Shown one piece after another: positions 24,832 through 36,600 of a stretch of 64,000 nt of DNA (positions within the stretch are counted from its first letter, which is position 1; each line of letters starts with the position of its first letter). A program made the translations under genes and the position numbers. A model generated the notes under the pieces. That model ran no database searches and was not told where the DNA came from. It saw only the letters and a program-made list of their open reading frames with translations. The DNA is from Gambelia wislizenii (taxonomy: Eukaryota > Chordata > Lepidosauria > Squamata > Crotaphytidae): NCBI GenBank assembly GCA_030847615.1, contig JAUMIR010000005.1, forward strand, positions 238,676,645-238,740,644, in the 5' to 3' direction.

Positions 24832-25634
24832 GGTTCCTAACCTATATATTGTGCCATGGATCTCCACTGCAAAGTGTTGTATGGGAGGAAGATGGAAGAT
24901 GTACAAATTCAGATTTGCTGAAGTTAAGGCCTGAATTAAGATTGTGGGAAGGATCAAGTTGATGAGCTGCATAAGGAAAGAAATCAAAGTGTTATAAGGA
25001 AGGAGTCTGAAGAGATTTGTTTTTGCATGATCTCCTCCAGTTCTGTGGCCCTCGTGGGCACCTGTGAATTTGTACAGAAGTGTGAAACTAGCCATATGTG
25101 CTGCTAAAAAGTAGTTCAGTCCAGCTTTATATAACAAGATGTTTCTTTTAAAAAGTACACACATTCCTAATGTTATCTTCCATTTATCTTATCTTTCTTG
25201 CCAGAGTTCTATGATTTACGGTATATTGCATTTTGGAACAAGCAAAAATGCATGTAATGTTTATACCTGAAACATTTTATGTAGGTCTTCATAAAGCTAC
25301 ATCAGCTTACAAATGGCAAGTGCAAAGAACTAGAACCTTAATGTACTTACATAAACCTTATAGTGCACCCAGATTGAGAATACAACATATATTTTAGTTG
25401 TGTTATCTGAAAAACTGATATCATGGCTCCAGACAAAGGCAGACTTGGGTGGGGGGCGGAAGCAGCAGAATTGATCAGTGACTTGGAGCACCTTTCCTAC
25501 AGTGTTTGGAGCTTTACATATTTAGGAGAAAATGATCTGAACAGTGGTGGGCAACTAAGGATGCAGAACGGGGTTGGTTTACAACAGTGAAAAGAGAGAA
25601 ATTTATTTCTCCTCATCCTAACACTGGAACATTT

Positions 25635-25653
25635 CACACACACACACACACAC
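25635..25653. repeat. (CA)n microsatellite
   Basis: Uninterrupted CA run of about nine units. Confidence 0.96.
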
Positions 25654-26510
25654 CAGTGGATATGACCATCTGTTCAGGAGGGAGAACTACTTTACACAAT
25701 GTATAACTATCTTTTGGAATACCCTGTTGCATAATGCAGAGAGAGTAACTAGTTTAGATGGCTTTAAAATGAGGTTAAACAAACTTGTGGAGGAACAGTT
25801 CACTAGTTAACTGACTGTGAAGGCTCTCTGTTTTATGTACATCATGTGTGGACTAGATCAGATCTGCAAAGGCATGCAGATATGTGGTTTTAGTGTTTAT
25901 CCCCTTAGGATCTATGGCTCTATAGATTCTATCATCTAGTCCCTCTGGAGCTCTTAGAATCCTTACCTGATTGAGAAAGACCTTGCAAGCCTGGGGTATG
26001 TTATCAGCTGCCAGAGACCGAAAAACATGTCCTTCCATTTATATATATGTCTAATTTATAACTGCATTTTTGTATGCATTTTATTTTGAACTTATGTTTT
26101 GGGAACCAATCTTTACTGAAAAGCTGGATATATAAATATAATAAATGTTGGAGAGCAAAATGGAACCACCATGTTCAGAGAATGACACCTCACAATGGTA
26201 GTGGTGTTATTCAGCTGGTTTGCACCAGTTCTCTAGAACTGTTCATTAAAATTGTCAGGATGAGGAGGTTAAAAGGAGAGCCAGGAGTAGTGAAGGGGAG
26301 GGGTAGATAGAGACTGATGAGGAGGATGGAGAGGTGAGGGAGGCGGAGGGAGGGAAAGAATGGATCCTCTGGAGCCATGAGGGAGAGCCATGATGGGAAC
26401 TGATTGTTAGCTATTTTGAGTGGCATCACTGATCAATAGGAGATATTGGAAACATGCAAAGATGGGCAGGTTCTGAGGGTCCAGGAGCCGATTTTCTGCC
26501 CCCCTCCCCA

Positions 26511-26705
26511 CATGGTGTAGTGGTTTGAGTGTTGGACTACAACTCTGGAGACCAGGGCTCGAATCCTCACTCAGCTGTAGAAACCCACCGGGTGAGCTTG
26601 GGCGAGCCACACATTCTCAACCTCAGAAAACCTGATGATAGGTTTGCCTCAGGGTTGCCATTAGTTGGAAATGGCTTGAAGGTACACAATGTCCACAACA
26701 GTAGT
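26511..26705 (+). mobile_element. tRNA-headed SINE with Bov-B-like tail (Sauria type)
   Basis: Head tggtgtagtggtttgag with a near-perfect B box (ggctcgaatcc), then acccaccgggtgagcttggg. The tail tgccattagttggaaatggc resembles the 3' end of Bov-B LINEs and the copy ends in ACA-rich sequence. Copies at 32476, 44925, 47602, 53345 and 63570 are related. Confidence 0.85.
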
Positions 26706-27540
26706 ACCCATAGCAGGCTGTATCACACCCCCAAATGTAAATCTCCCAACTTGGAAAATACTAACTATACCATCAATGACCAGATGTCAACATCTCAGTT
26801 TTTGAGAGCAAAGTTTAGAAGGCCTGGACCTTTTGTTAATGCAAAATTGCTGTTCCTGCAGCCTTGCAGGATGAGTAGTCCCCCCCACTTTCCCCTGGAA
26901 AATGTTTTTTTAGAGGGCTGTAGGACTTGGGAGGAGGGCTGGGAAGCTTCCAAAAAAGGGTCCTAGTCTGCATGTGGCCTATAAATCACACTTTGCCTTC
27001 TTTCAAGGAGAAGTTCTGGATAGCCACCAGCCTGTCTTGTGAATATTCAGAAGCGTCATCCTAGCTGCTGTTGGGTAGGGAAATGATAGATAGGTAGATC
27101 TAGGTCTGAGTAAGGCACTTCTTCTCCTAAACCGAAGGGTCTTATACTTTTCTTTACCAGGGACCCCCTTTAAATATCTTCTGTTGCCATGGACCTCCAA
27201 GATTTGATTCAAGATTTAAAACAAAAACAACAATACCACCTGATGGTAACAGTAATACAATTATGCCTTCCCTCAGAGGCACTGGAGGGGGAGGGAAGAC
27301 GTTTCTCCTGCTGCTTCCTGCAAGTTTGTAGCTGGAGTGGATTTAATGGCAATGTGCAGACCAAGCCAGTCAGCCAGACTTTGCCTTGGCTCCTGTCACA
27401 TGGCCACTCCATTGCAGGGAGGAGGTGGGCCAAGCAACTTTTCAGCCTTCGCGGATACCCTGTGAGGACATTGCAGACCCCTGGGGGTCCCCAGACCCCA
27501 GGTTAAGAACAACTGACCTAAACAGAGGTTTGGAGAATAT

Positions 27541-27578
27541 TCTCTCTCTCTCTCTCTCCCTCTCTCTCTCTCTCTCTT
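27541..27578. repeat. (TC)n microsatellite
   Basis: TC run with one C interruption, followed by a TTTATTT stretch that starts an L2-like fragment. Confidence 0.95.
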
Positions 27579-28225
27579 TATTTACAAAATTTGTTTTTAA
27601 TGTTTTATGTTTTATGTTCAAAGCAGTTTATGATAAGATATGATAAAATAAAAAATACAGTAAAACTGGTTGAAAGGCAAATAAAACCAAAAACATAAAA
27701 ACAACAACCAAAGCATGCTGAACAAGGTGGTGAAAATTTCAGACCTAAACTGAAAGAAGGAGCAGATCAGACCTCATCTTGGGTGGAGTTTTTCACTCTG
27801 TCTGACATCCCAATCAATCATGCGTCTGAAGGTAGTGGGATTCACAGTAGAGCCACTAATCTTAAATGCAGTGGGTGGGGGAGATCACATGGATAGAGGC
27901 AGAACTTCAGATATCCTTGTCTTGTACTGTTAGGACTTTATTTTACAGAAAAAGGGACCAGCACTTTAAATTGTGCCTGGAAATGGAGTGGAAGGTAAAG
28001 CAGATGAAACACTGAGATGAGCTCAGTTGAGCATAGCTCCTTTAAAAATGTGTTTGGGGTTGCAGACTTTGGTGCATCAGCATGCTAAGGAATGCTGATA
28101 ACACTCTTGATGTTACTGCTAGGAATACAGAATCATGTTTTGACTGTATTTATTTATTTAATTCATTTATATCCTGTCTTTCTAATAATCGGAGTTGAGG
28201 TCCAGCTTAAAATCATACAGAAGCA
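27579..28225 (-). mobile_element. L2-like LINE 3' fragments
   Basis: An A-rich minus-strand 3' UTR, then degenerate wording like that of the clearer neighbour. 28150-28225 starts a second fragment with tatttatttaattcattt. Decayed; exact ends uncertain. Confidence 0.5.
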
Positions 28226-28730
28226 TTAGTAAAATATATTTATTTCATTTCATTTCATTTATTTGTCGCCTTTCTCCCAAAGTGGGACCCAAGGCAGCTT
28301 CCAAGAATCATCAATTAAAACAATTACAACAAAATTTAAAACAATTAAAATCACAGATAAAACACCTTAAACAAAGTTTGAAAAGATAAATAAAACATTA
28401 ATTAACCTCCCCCCACTCCACTTATAGATTATACATTAAAAGCCTGCTTAAATAACAATGCCTTGACTGCTGGCGAAAGGAAAGCAGGGAGGGGACCAGC
28501 CTAGCTTCCCATGGAAGAGAGTTCCAGAGGGTGGGAGCTGCCACTGAGAAGGCTGTCTTTCGTGTCCTCGCCAGGCGAGTTTGTGATGGTGGTGGGACCA
28601 AGAGAAAGCCTTTCCTTCTGGATCTCAGAACTCTGGTAGGTTCATATAGGGAGATAAGGTCTTTTAGATAGTCTGGACCCAAGCTGTATAGGGCTTTATA
28701 AGTCAAGACCATCACTTTGAACTGTGCCCA
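28226..28730 (-). mobile_element. L2-like LINE, ORF C-terminus and 3' tail
   Basis: The minus-strand frame from 28715 encodes LTYKALYSLGPDYLKDLISL, then EPTRVLRSRR and AFSVAAPTLWNSLPWEARLV. This is the C-terminus of an L2-type (CR1-superfamily) reverse transcriptase ORF. The 3' end reads gggagaaaggcgacaaataa followed by (AAATG)n, the short tandem tail typical of L2. Confidence 0.88.
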
Positions 28731-29130
28731 GAAACTTTATATAGAACAGTTATTTAATTTAAAAACAATTGAACAATCTATAGAATTAAAACCACTTAAA
28801 ATTCATTAATAAAAATCAACAGAGTAGCATAGCATTAAAACTCTATCACAGTGAGTTCCTAAAAGCCTGACAAAATAGAAAAGTGTTTACCTGCTGGTGG
28901 AAGGAGAGCAAGAAGGGAGCCATCCTAGCTTCCCTAGGAAGTGAGTCTCAGAGTCTGAGAGTAGTCACTAAGAAGGCCCTCTCCCTTGTCCCCACCAAAG
29001 ATACCTGGGAAGGTAGTGGGAAAAAGGAAAGGGCCTCTCCCAAATGTTTTAGAGTTCAAGCAGGCTCACACAGAGAGAGAAAACAATCCTTCAGATAGCC
29101 TGGACCTGAGCCACATCTATATAGAATGAG
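28731..29130 (-). mobile_element. L2-like LINE 3' fragment
   Basis: Parallel in layout to 28226-28730 but more decayed: an A-rich UTR, then a block that pairs with the 'lWNSLPwe' region (gcttccctaggaagtgagtc). Confidence 0.7.
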
Positions 29131-29220
29131 TACAATCTTGCAGAAAACCTTTATTGTTCTTTTTTCTTGCTCACCTAATCCTGGCAAATTATACTTTAAA
29201 AGGTAAATACAGCAAAATAA

Positions 29221-29300
29221 CAGGGTGTCTGAAAATTATCTTTACAATTTCAATACTATCTATACAATTGAAATTGTAAAGATAATTTTCAGACACACTG
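29221..29300. mobile_element. 80-bp snapback element (minimal mariner-like MITE)
   Basis: Two 33-bp arms with one mismatch separated by a 14-bp loop. The terminus cagggtgtctgaaaattatc is mariner-like. TA follows the right end; AA stands where TA is expected on the left. There is essentially no interior. Confidence 0.88.
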
Positions 29301-29349
29301 TATTGTATTCATTATGTTAGTTAATAGTGTAAGAAAATCAGATAAGCCC

Positions 29350-29465
29350 TGCTAAATCAGACCAAAAGCATGCTTAGCCCAGTATTGTCTTCTGACAGTG
29401 TCCAGCTAGATGTTCCTGGAAGGCCATGATCAGGACTTGAGCTGATCCCTCTTGTGTTCCCTGGA
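29350..29465 (-). mobile_element. CR1/L3-type LINE 3' fragment
   Basis: Wording cctgctaaatcagaccaaaa and ttcctggaaggcc matches a widespread reptile LINE 3' end also seen at 60650 (same orientation) and, inverted, at 43530. Confidence 0.6.
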
Positions 29466-29670
29466 ACAATGCTTCCCAAGTTCTCTGATGTGAGTGGGGG
29501 GCGGGGCTCTTTCCCTACTAATGTGCCAGAGATCAGTATTATATTTTTGCCTGCCATTTTCTTTGAAAGCTCTCCAAGGACCACCACTTTGAGTAGCACT
29601 GCCCTAGTCAACCATATTGAGAGGGGGAAAAGCCTCTGATGTAATAGACCGTCTTCTTCTGCTCCCTTTT

Positions 29671-30588
29671 ACAAGGTCTGCCTATTAAATAATGAGACTG
29701 TGTTTCTACCTTTCAGACAAATCAGGGAGAACTGATTGTGAACGCTTAAGTGGTGACCTTGAACATGTCTAAACCTGCATGACAAACATCAACACTCTCA
29801 GCCATTCAGTTAATTGTCAGTCATTGTTTAAAGCAGCTGTGTTGTCTGATGTGTGCCGGAAAAATATTAAGTTAAAAAGTCGAGCAATGTCACATTCTGC
29901 AGCAACATGAGGTGGACCCAAACCTTTTTTTTTTTTTTAAATCATCATTTGTGATGAAATCTGGATCTTCCAGTATGATCCTGAGACAAAACAACCTTCA
30001 ATGCACTGGAAAACACCATAATCACCAAGAATGAAAAAAGCATGTCAAAGCAAGTCCACATTCAAAGCCATGCTCATTGTTTGTTTGTTTTTACATCAAG
30101 GGTGTAATTTTGGCAGAATGGGTTCCAGAAGGCAGAACAGCAAACCAGCATTATTATAAGGAAGTTTTGACAAAGCTGAGAGAAAGTGAAAAATGGTTTC
30201 ATTCTTCATCAAGACAATGCGCCTGCTCATACAGCACTTTCTGTAAAGCAGTTTTTGGCTGATAAACGCATTATTACACTTGAACCTCCTCCATATTTGC
30301 CAGATTTGGCACCATGTGACTTTTTTCTTTCCCCTAAAGTGAAATTGGTGCTTAAAAGAACACGTTCTGAGTCAATTGATGCAGTAGAAAGAAAACGTCA
30401 GATGTGTTGACATAGCTGACAGAAACTGACCTGTTCCATGCCTTTGACCCATGGAAAATGACTGCATCAGTGTGTGAGTGTGAACAAGGGGTACAGCATA
30501 TTGAAGGGGACAAACATTTGAATTGTAATGCATATAAATAAAGATGGGTTATTGTATATCAGTCTTGTTATTTAATAGACAGACAACA
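29671..30588 (+). mobile_element. Mariner (DD34D) DNA transposon relic
   Basis: Terminal inverted repeats of about 24 bp: left gtctgcctattaaataatga from 29676, matched by the complement of the right end at 30561-30584. Transposase remains: a CDEIWIF-type block with the first Asp at 29953; HQDNAPAHTA with the second Asp at 30213; LAPCDFF with the third at 30318. Exactly 34 residues separate the second and third Asp, the mariner signature. Stops, frameshifts and a length near 0.9 kb (usual about 1.3 kb) show it is dead and deleted. TA may flank it, but the outermost bases are unclear. Confidence 0.92.
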
Positions 30589-31986
30589 TATATAGTTGAC
30601 TTTAAATTTAGTGTGCTTTTAGTTATGCAGCCACTAGGTAATTTTGGTACTTAACCTTCAGTTACCATTAACATGTTTCTAGCTTATGCTTTTGGGGACT
30701 CACTTCATCAGATGCAGAAATGGACTGAGTACATGAAAGCTTATACTAGAAATATCTTCTTCTCAGTCTCAAACTAACTGCTACTAGATTTCGTTATGTC
30801 TTTTTATGGTAAAACAAACTAAGACAGCTATCTCTTTGACGACATTTACATGTTGTTTTCTGTTGGGAGTGGACAGGTATTCACTCCATCCACATTCTCC
30901 CTCCCACCCAAGTTTTACAGTGAGTCATAAGTATGGTGAATCATTAAACATCTTTTTGCCACTCGGAGAGAACATGCCTGCATTCCAGGCCTGCTGAGGC
31001 TAGAGGGTGTATGTGGGTTTAAAGTAGTGATACACAACTCAAGTGTTATCCCTCTCTTCTGCCTCCCACCTCCATGGATTCAGTTTCTCCTAAAGGGCAA
31101 TATTTCCTTTTTTAAAAAAAGTAAAATTGGAGACTGATTCGAGTTCCTATAGTAACAGGGAATCTAATTGGTCTTTTCATAGAGAAATTAGCTTGTTATA
31201 TAGAAAGGATGACAGCCAAATGTTAAATCCAGGCTGGGATTCTCTCAAAGCCTTCTAAGGTCACTCATACTACCATGGGGTGAGGTTTATATTTTCATCT
31301 ACAGGGATATGTCTGCTTCTGATAATGGATCGGGGATAGAAAACCTGATGATACTCTCAGGTGTTTTTTGGACAAAGCTTGGAAAAGTTACTTTTTGGGG
31401 CTAGAGCTCCTCTAATCCCCCTATTCACATGGCCATTGCCCATACCTGCTAGGCTCTCTGGAAATCACCGTTTTCAAGCTTTGGTTTGGACTACATCACC
31501 ACTAAGTATAGGTTCTGTTGCTTAGGCCAGTGGGAACTGTTGTCCAAAATATCTGTGTCCTTATGCCTTGAATCCCATGTTGGGAGAAAGTAGGCTATAC
31601 AAACAAAAATGAGTGAGACAATACATTTAAGGATAAGTTAAACAAATGAAAAATAAAATATGCCTGTGTGCTATCACAAAAGACGCAGGTTGTATAAACA
31701 ACCTTGCAGAGAGGAGACTTGATTCTATGACCTTTATGCCATTTCTGGGCAAAAGCTAGCAATGTGAGGATAGGTATTTGTGTGGAGTGCATGGTGTTAA
31801 TAGGCCCATGACTTGTATATTGTATTTAGGAAGTGGTTTCAGAGAATGTGATCTGACATTTTGATGTGCCCTTAACTTGTGATGATCTGGACTAGCTGTG
31901 CTCCTTCCCCTGTGCGTTTACTCTTCTCATAAGGACACAGGAAGAACCTCACTAGAATCTTCATAGTGTAATGATTTGAGTGTAAT

Positions 31987-32018
31987 TCTATTATTATTAT
32001 TATTATTATTATTATTTT
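31987..32018. repeat. (ATT)n microsatellite
   Basis: About ten trinucleotide units at the 3' tail of a minus-strand L2-like LINE. Confidence 0.95.
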
Positions 32019-32475
32019 ATTTTAATCATGCCCTGCCTTTCTCCCAATATAGGGATTCAAGGTAGCTAACAACATGTTTAAAACAATACAAATTAAAAAA
32101 CAATACAAAAGCATTAGCAAGTATAAATATAAGATGTAAAAAGCAACTAAACAATTTATAAAGTTAAAAATGTTAAACATTAAAAATATTAACATGTTTT
32201 AAAAGACTAAGCCATCCTAAAATCTTAATTGAGCAGCACTTAAAAGCCCAACCCTCATCAGTTTGTAAAAGCCTGATGGCACAAAAATGTTTTGACCTGC
32301 TGACAGAAGAAGAGCAAGGATAGATAGGGCCATCCTGGCCTCTCTAGGTTGGGAGTTCCAAAGTCTAGGAACAGTCACTGAGAAGGCCTTTTGTTCCCAT
32401 CAAACAAGTCTAAGAAGGTGGTGGGACAGAGAGAAAGGCCTCTCCATATGATCTTAGAGCTCTAATGGGCTCATC
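32019..32475 (-). mobile_element. L2-like LINE 3' fragment
   Basis: Tail gccctgcctttctcccaata, an A-rich UTR, then ggttgggagttccaaagtct and gtggtgggacagagagaaag. The last two are the complement of the 'lWNSLP' and 'vPPPS' coding blocks seen at 28500-28600. Confidence 0.8.
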
Positions 32476-32612
32476 TAGGAGACCATAGTTCAAATCTCCA
32501 CTCTGCCATGGATACCATTGGGTGACCTTGAACAAGTTGCACTCTCTTTGCCTTTGAGGAAAACAATGAGAAACATCCTGTTATTAAATCTTTCCAAGAA
32601 ATAAAGAATCCC
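32476..32612 (+). mobile_element. tRNA-headed SINE, 5'-truncated
   Basis: Begins inside the B-box region (agttcaaatctccactctgc) and continues with ttgggtgaccttgaacaagt. It is related to the SINE at 26511. Confidence 0.75.
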
Positions 32613-32699
32613 ACTAGATTAAACTAAACATCTAAACACCTACTGTGGCAGCCAGATGCTTCTTGAACGTTCCCAAGGGGGCAACAATTGCTCACCTTG

Positions 32700-32849
32700 T
32701 ACTGTGGCAAATGGTGTTATTTATTTAGTTAGTATATTTATTATCTTTCTTTTGTTCCCTCATGGAATACAAGGTAGTGCATACTGTACATAAGGCTTCC
32801 AGGTGGTTTCCCCTCCAGATGCTAACCACACCTGGATCTGCTTTAGTGG
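32700..32849 (-). mobile_element. SINE/LINE 3' tail relic
   Basis: ttatttatttagttagtata followed by a 'ccctcatggaatacaaggtag' type segment, as at other reptile repeat tails. Weak. Confidence 0.4.
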
Positions 32850-33794
32850 AATGCTTATACTTGGATCATGCTACTGAACATGGACTTAACATTTAGCTAT
32901 TTTAGTAAAATGGTAAATACATTTACACATGTGGTTTTGGACCAAAATTGCCCCAAAGTTTTACTATTTAAATTTTTTTTGGGGGGGGGAGTGTTGGGAT
33001 TTGAGAGACTGGTGGGATGCTTCAGGGGCCAAAAAAGTGGGATCCAGAGACTCCCATGTGACCTGCAGGCTGCACTATCCCTGCTCCTACCTACAAACTG
33101 CAATGTACGGGTACTCTTTTCTACCAGGGCCCAAGGCCAATGCAAGGGACTATCTTGTATCTTCAGTATTAGAAAAGTTCACTGATTTCCTTATTAAGTT
33201 TGTTTCAAGACTAAATCAGTGGTGTGAGTTTCAAACTTTAAATGCTCTTTTAACAGCCTGGATTTGTAATGTATGACAAATTCCTCCCTACTCCAAGCTG
33301 CCAGCAGGAACTTCTGTTGTAGCCTTTGCCATATCAGAAACAGGATCTGCTTCCCAGTGGCTGCTCCTGTCCTCCAATTTGTGGGGTTCTTTCCACAAAA
33401 AGACCCATGAGATGAATGTATTTGAAAAGATATATATGTCATGTTTGAACAATGCTTCTAGGGCAGTTCACAAACAGAAGCTAACTAACAAAATATAATA
33501 GTTTACAGCCAATTAAAAACAATACCTGGGAAAATAAAAGATCTCTTTGCCAGCTAGCCATTAAAAGGATTGTGGTGTTGGTACCAAGTAAAGGCACTGT
33601 TACTTTCTTAGGCATTTGAACAAATTGTTATTATTAATAATATCATAATAAATTACATTTTATTTTGATATTTGTATTTTATCCTGCATTTGGAATTCCA
33701 TAGGCTCTTTTCTTGAAGGCAATAAAACCAATTGCTTGGTGGTGGTTGGGTCTTTCAGTTGGGTTATCAACTCTTACTCCCACCTCTTACATTT

Positions 33795-33973
33795 CCATAT
33801 CCTACAAGATTTCACAGATGAAAACCAGGACACAAGTGAAGCGATATCAGAGTGCAGTCAAGAAGGCAAAAGTTATTAATGAGGAAGAACACACAAACTA
33901 CAGCAGTTTGCTTTTACAGCAGCCTACTGGGAAGGGCAATATTCTACCCTCTCCTCTCCCCCTGCTGAGTTAA
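33795..33973 (+). repeat. Dispersed repeat family R3, copy 1 (partial)
   Basis: Shares tttcacagatgaaaacYRgg, gtcaagaaggcaaaagttatt and gcagtttgcttttac with 61571-61935, and is inverted relative to 38756-39075. No coding potential recognised. Confidence 0.8.
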
Positions 33974-33984
33974 TTGAGTCAATG

Positions 33985-34327
33985 TAAGAGGGGCGCTCCA
34001 AAAAAGCGATACAAGGACTCCCTGAAACAACATCTCAGGCTCAGCCAAATTAATCACCAACAATGGTCCGCCCTGGCCTCACATCGGGAGGCACGGAGAC
34101 GCACTATCCACAATTCTGCAGCCTTATTTGAGAACTCACGCTGAACAAGTCTTGAAGAGAAACGACAACGCAGAAAGAATCACAACCAGGAAACATCACC
34201 CAAGGAGACCTTCTGTTGTGCTTTCTGCAACCAGACTTGTTTATCTCGGATTGGCCTTTTTAGTCATCAGCGCGCTTGCAGAAAGTGCGGGATGAGTCCT
34301 TCCTGAATCTTTGTTTGCGAAGAAAAG

Positions 34328-34330
<3 letters not shown>
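33985..34330 (+). mobile_element. Non-LTR retrotransposon 3' end with zinc knuckle and (GA)n tail
   Basis: Encodes RGAPKKRYKDSLKQHLRLSQ, a stop-interrupted LEEKRQRRKN, and a zinc finger CAFCNQTCLSRIGLFSHQRAC (about 34218-34280). It ends VCEEKPERERE as the frame runs into the GA tail. It is the same LINE as 1985-2630, in the opposite orientation. Its nearest recalled relatives are LINEs ending in a C-terminal 'SRIGL-SH' finger. Confidence 0.85.

Positions 34331-34375
<45 letters not shown>
34329..34375. repeat. (GA)n microsatellite
   Basis: About 22 uninterrupted GA units forming the tail of the LINE at 33985. Confidence 0.97.
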
Positions 34376-34377
<2 letters not shown>

Positions 34378-34851
34378 GTAGCTATTTTTGGGAACATGTG
34401 GATCAGAAAGCACAGATGGGGTGGGGAATACTGCGTAATATAATGTAGCTAGTTTACTATTTACTTGCACAAGTTTGTGTAAGTGTTCTTCTAGTGGTTC
34501 TAACATAAAGCAGTAAGCAAGAGAGTCTGCACGTAGGTCAGTGATAGAATACACACCGTAAACACAGAAGGTTCCAAATGCAATCTGTAGTATGTCCAGG
34601 TAGGCCTGGAAAAGCTTCCTGGCTGAAATCCTCTGAAGCTGTTACCACTCTTTTTAAACAGTGGTTGGTATCCTGTTGGTAACTGTGCTGGCTTAGCAGT
34701 GTCAGTTGGAGGGGAAAGGCTACAGGCACAGTGACTGTGAAGGGAGTGAAGCAGTGTAGAAACGGTTTGCTTGGAGCCTCCAAATTTTGCTTATCTTTCC
34801 TCACCTTTACTACAGCACTTCTGGAAGCACTGCAACCACTAGCCTATGGCT

Positions 34852-35485
34852 TGTCTACACGAAGGAAAAAAAACCCTGGACTGCTCCATAGTAACAGCAA
34901 GTTGCAGTAGCTGCAACCTGTCTTAATGGTTTTACAGCACCCATAAATTTTGCATGCTTGTAGCTGAGACAGCGGCTGCAAGTGGATTATTCAAGTTTTT
35001 AAATCTGCTGCCGTTGAACCTTTTTTTTTTTAAAAAAAACCCCCTATTTCTATGGTATGCACAAGCAATATTCCACCTTTTCAAAAAAAAAAGAAAAAAA
35101 AAAGAAAGAGAGAGAGAGAGAGAGAGAAGGTAGCACAAATCTCTGTTTTATCGCCTTAGTGATCACTTGCTAAGGTGAAAATCCAACATGATGGCAGCAG
35201 GCACTTGCCCTGTAACCTGTGTCCAGTCAATCAGGTTTGCACTTTGTCCTTTATGGGGAAGTGATTCATGTCAAATAGCCTGTCTTAATGAGTGAAAATG
35301 CATATATCTCTGGAGCTTTTAAAAAAAGTCCAGAAAAGCCGCAAATGCTTTTATCCTGTAGTTTTTCCTCTTTTTGCCCACCCCCCTTCACAATACGAAT
35401 AGACAGTGCGGGATCCCATTAAGACAGCTCGTTTTCTGAGCGAATTCTGTGAGGGGTATTTTCACCATGTGGACATCCCCCTAGT
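34852..35485. mobile_element. Non-autonomous DNA transposon, second copy of the 4769 family
   Basis: Left end gcttgtctacacgaagg, right end catgtggacatccccc as its inverted form. The interior shares 'atccaacatgatggcagc ... tccagtcaatcag' with 4769-5385. It includes a GA run at 35106-35128. Confidence 0.65.
35106..35128. repeat. (GA)n microsatellite
   Basis: About 11 GA units after an A-rich stretch. Confidence 0.94.
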
Positions 35486-36600
35486 ATCCTAAGAGAATTC
35501 TGTCCAATATGGGCTAGTTGGACCTCCTGTGTCCATGTGTAATCTGAAGATTTGCAGTGCTAACAAACCTTTTGGTGTGTTAATCCCCATCCCATCCCAT
35601 CCAGCCTTCCTCATAATCTTAGAAATAAGAATAATTAACCACTGTTAATAATAAAAATGATGAGTCTTTAATCGTTAAGTATGGCTTTCTTTGCTGTGCC
35701 CTCATGAGTGTACTGAACTGTACAAGAAATTTCTAGAAGTGTAAGGAAAAGAAAATATGTGTTATTGTGCACTCTCTTATGCTACTTCTCTTGAGGTGTT
35801 GGTGGCAAACATGCACGTCAGACTTCACATTAATTTGTCCAGCTGCTAGTCAGTTTAAGAAGTGAGACCGGTATAGGCTTGCAGGATGGATTATTTTACT
35901 TTAGGGTGGGAGAGAGCATCATATTCTTAGCGAAAGCTCCAAGGACATCAAGGAGACAGCTTTGCAATCAAAATGCATGTTTTATTACAGTTTGTGGCGT
36001 GCTGGGCCAGGTGGCTGTACATCCCTGCATCCCACCCCCAATTGGCCTATGGCAATGGGCTTGTGGTTTACCTTGATCAACACCTGCTGCCTTTTGTTGC
36101 TGATGTGTTTTTAAATCTTGAAGCAGTATTGAGGCCTGACATAGCTCATCTTTTAAGAAATCTCTTCTGGATGCAGGCAGTTAAAAATACTAAACCTTCT
36201 GTTTCTGTCTATCTGCATGCAACATACTTATTTAGTTAGCAAGCTTAAATAAGGCTTAGATGGTGCCATGGGCTTTGGCCAAGGAGTGCTTCAGACTGGA
36301 GCCCTCTTAAAATGAGTGGTGTCCCTTCAGAACCTCTGTTTCCCCAGGTACTGTACCGTTAAACCAGAAATGGCCATCTGGTGGCCTGCATGTTGAGGAT
36401 GTTACTCCAGAACTTGCCAAAGTTTCATTATGCTCGCACACAGTGGTGTTTAACTTATGAGAAAAATAAAATCTTTAAAAGAGGGGCAAGAGATGGTAAG
36501 ATGGATGTTTGTCTTTGCATGGAATTGTACAAGTGGCTCTAATGTCAACAAGGTGGTGAATGCATTCCAGATTTTTAGTCCAGACTTTAGAGGAGTTATC

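Noticed and set aside
24739..25164. 141-codon minus-strand frame
   Set aside because: Held open by a GT/CA run; the rest shows no family resemblance.
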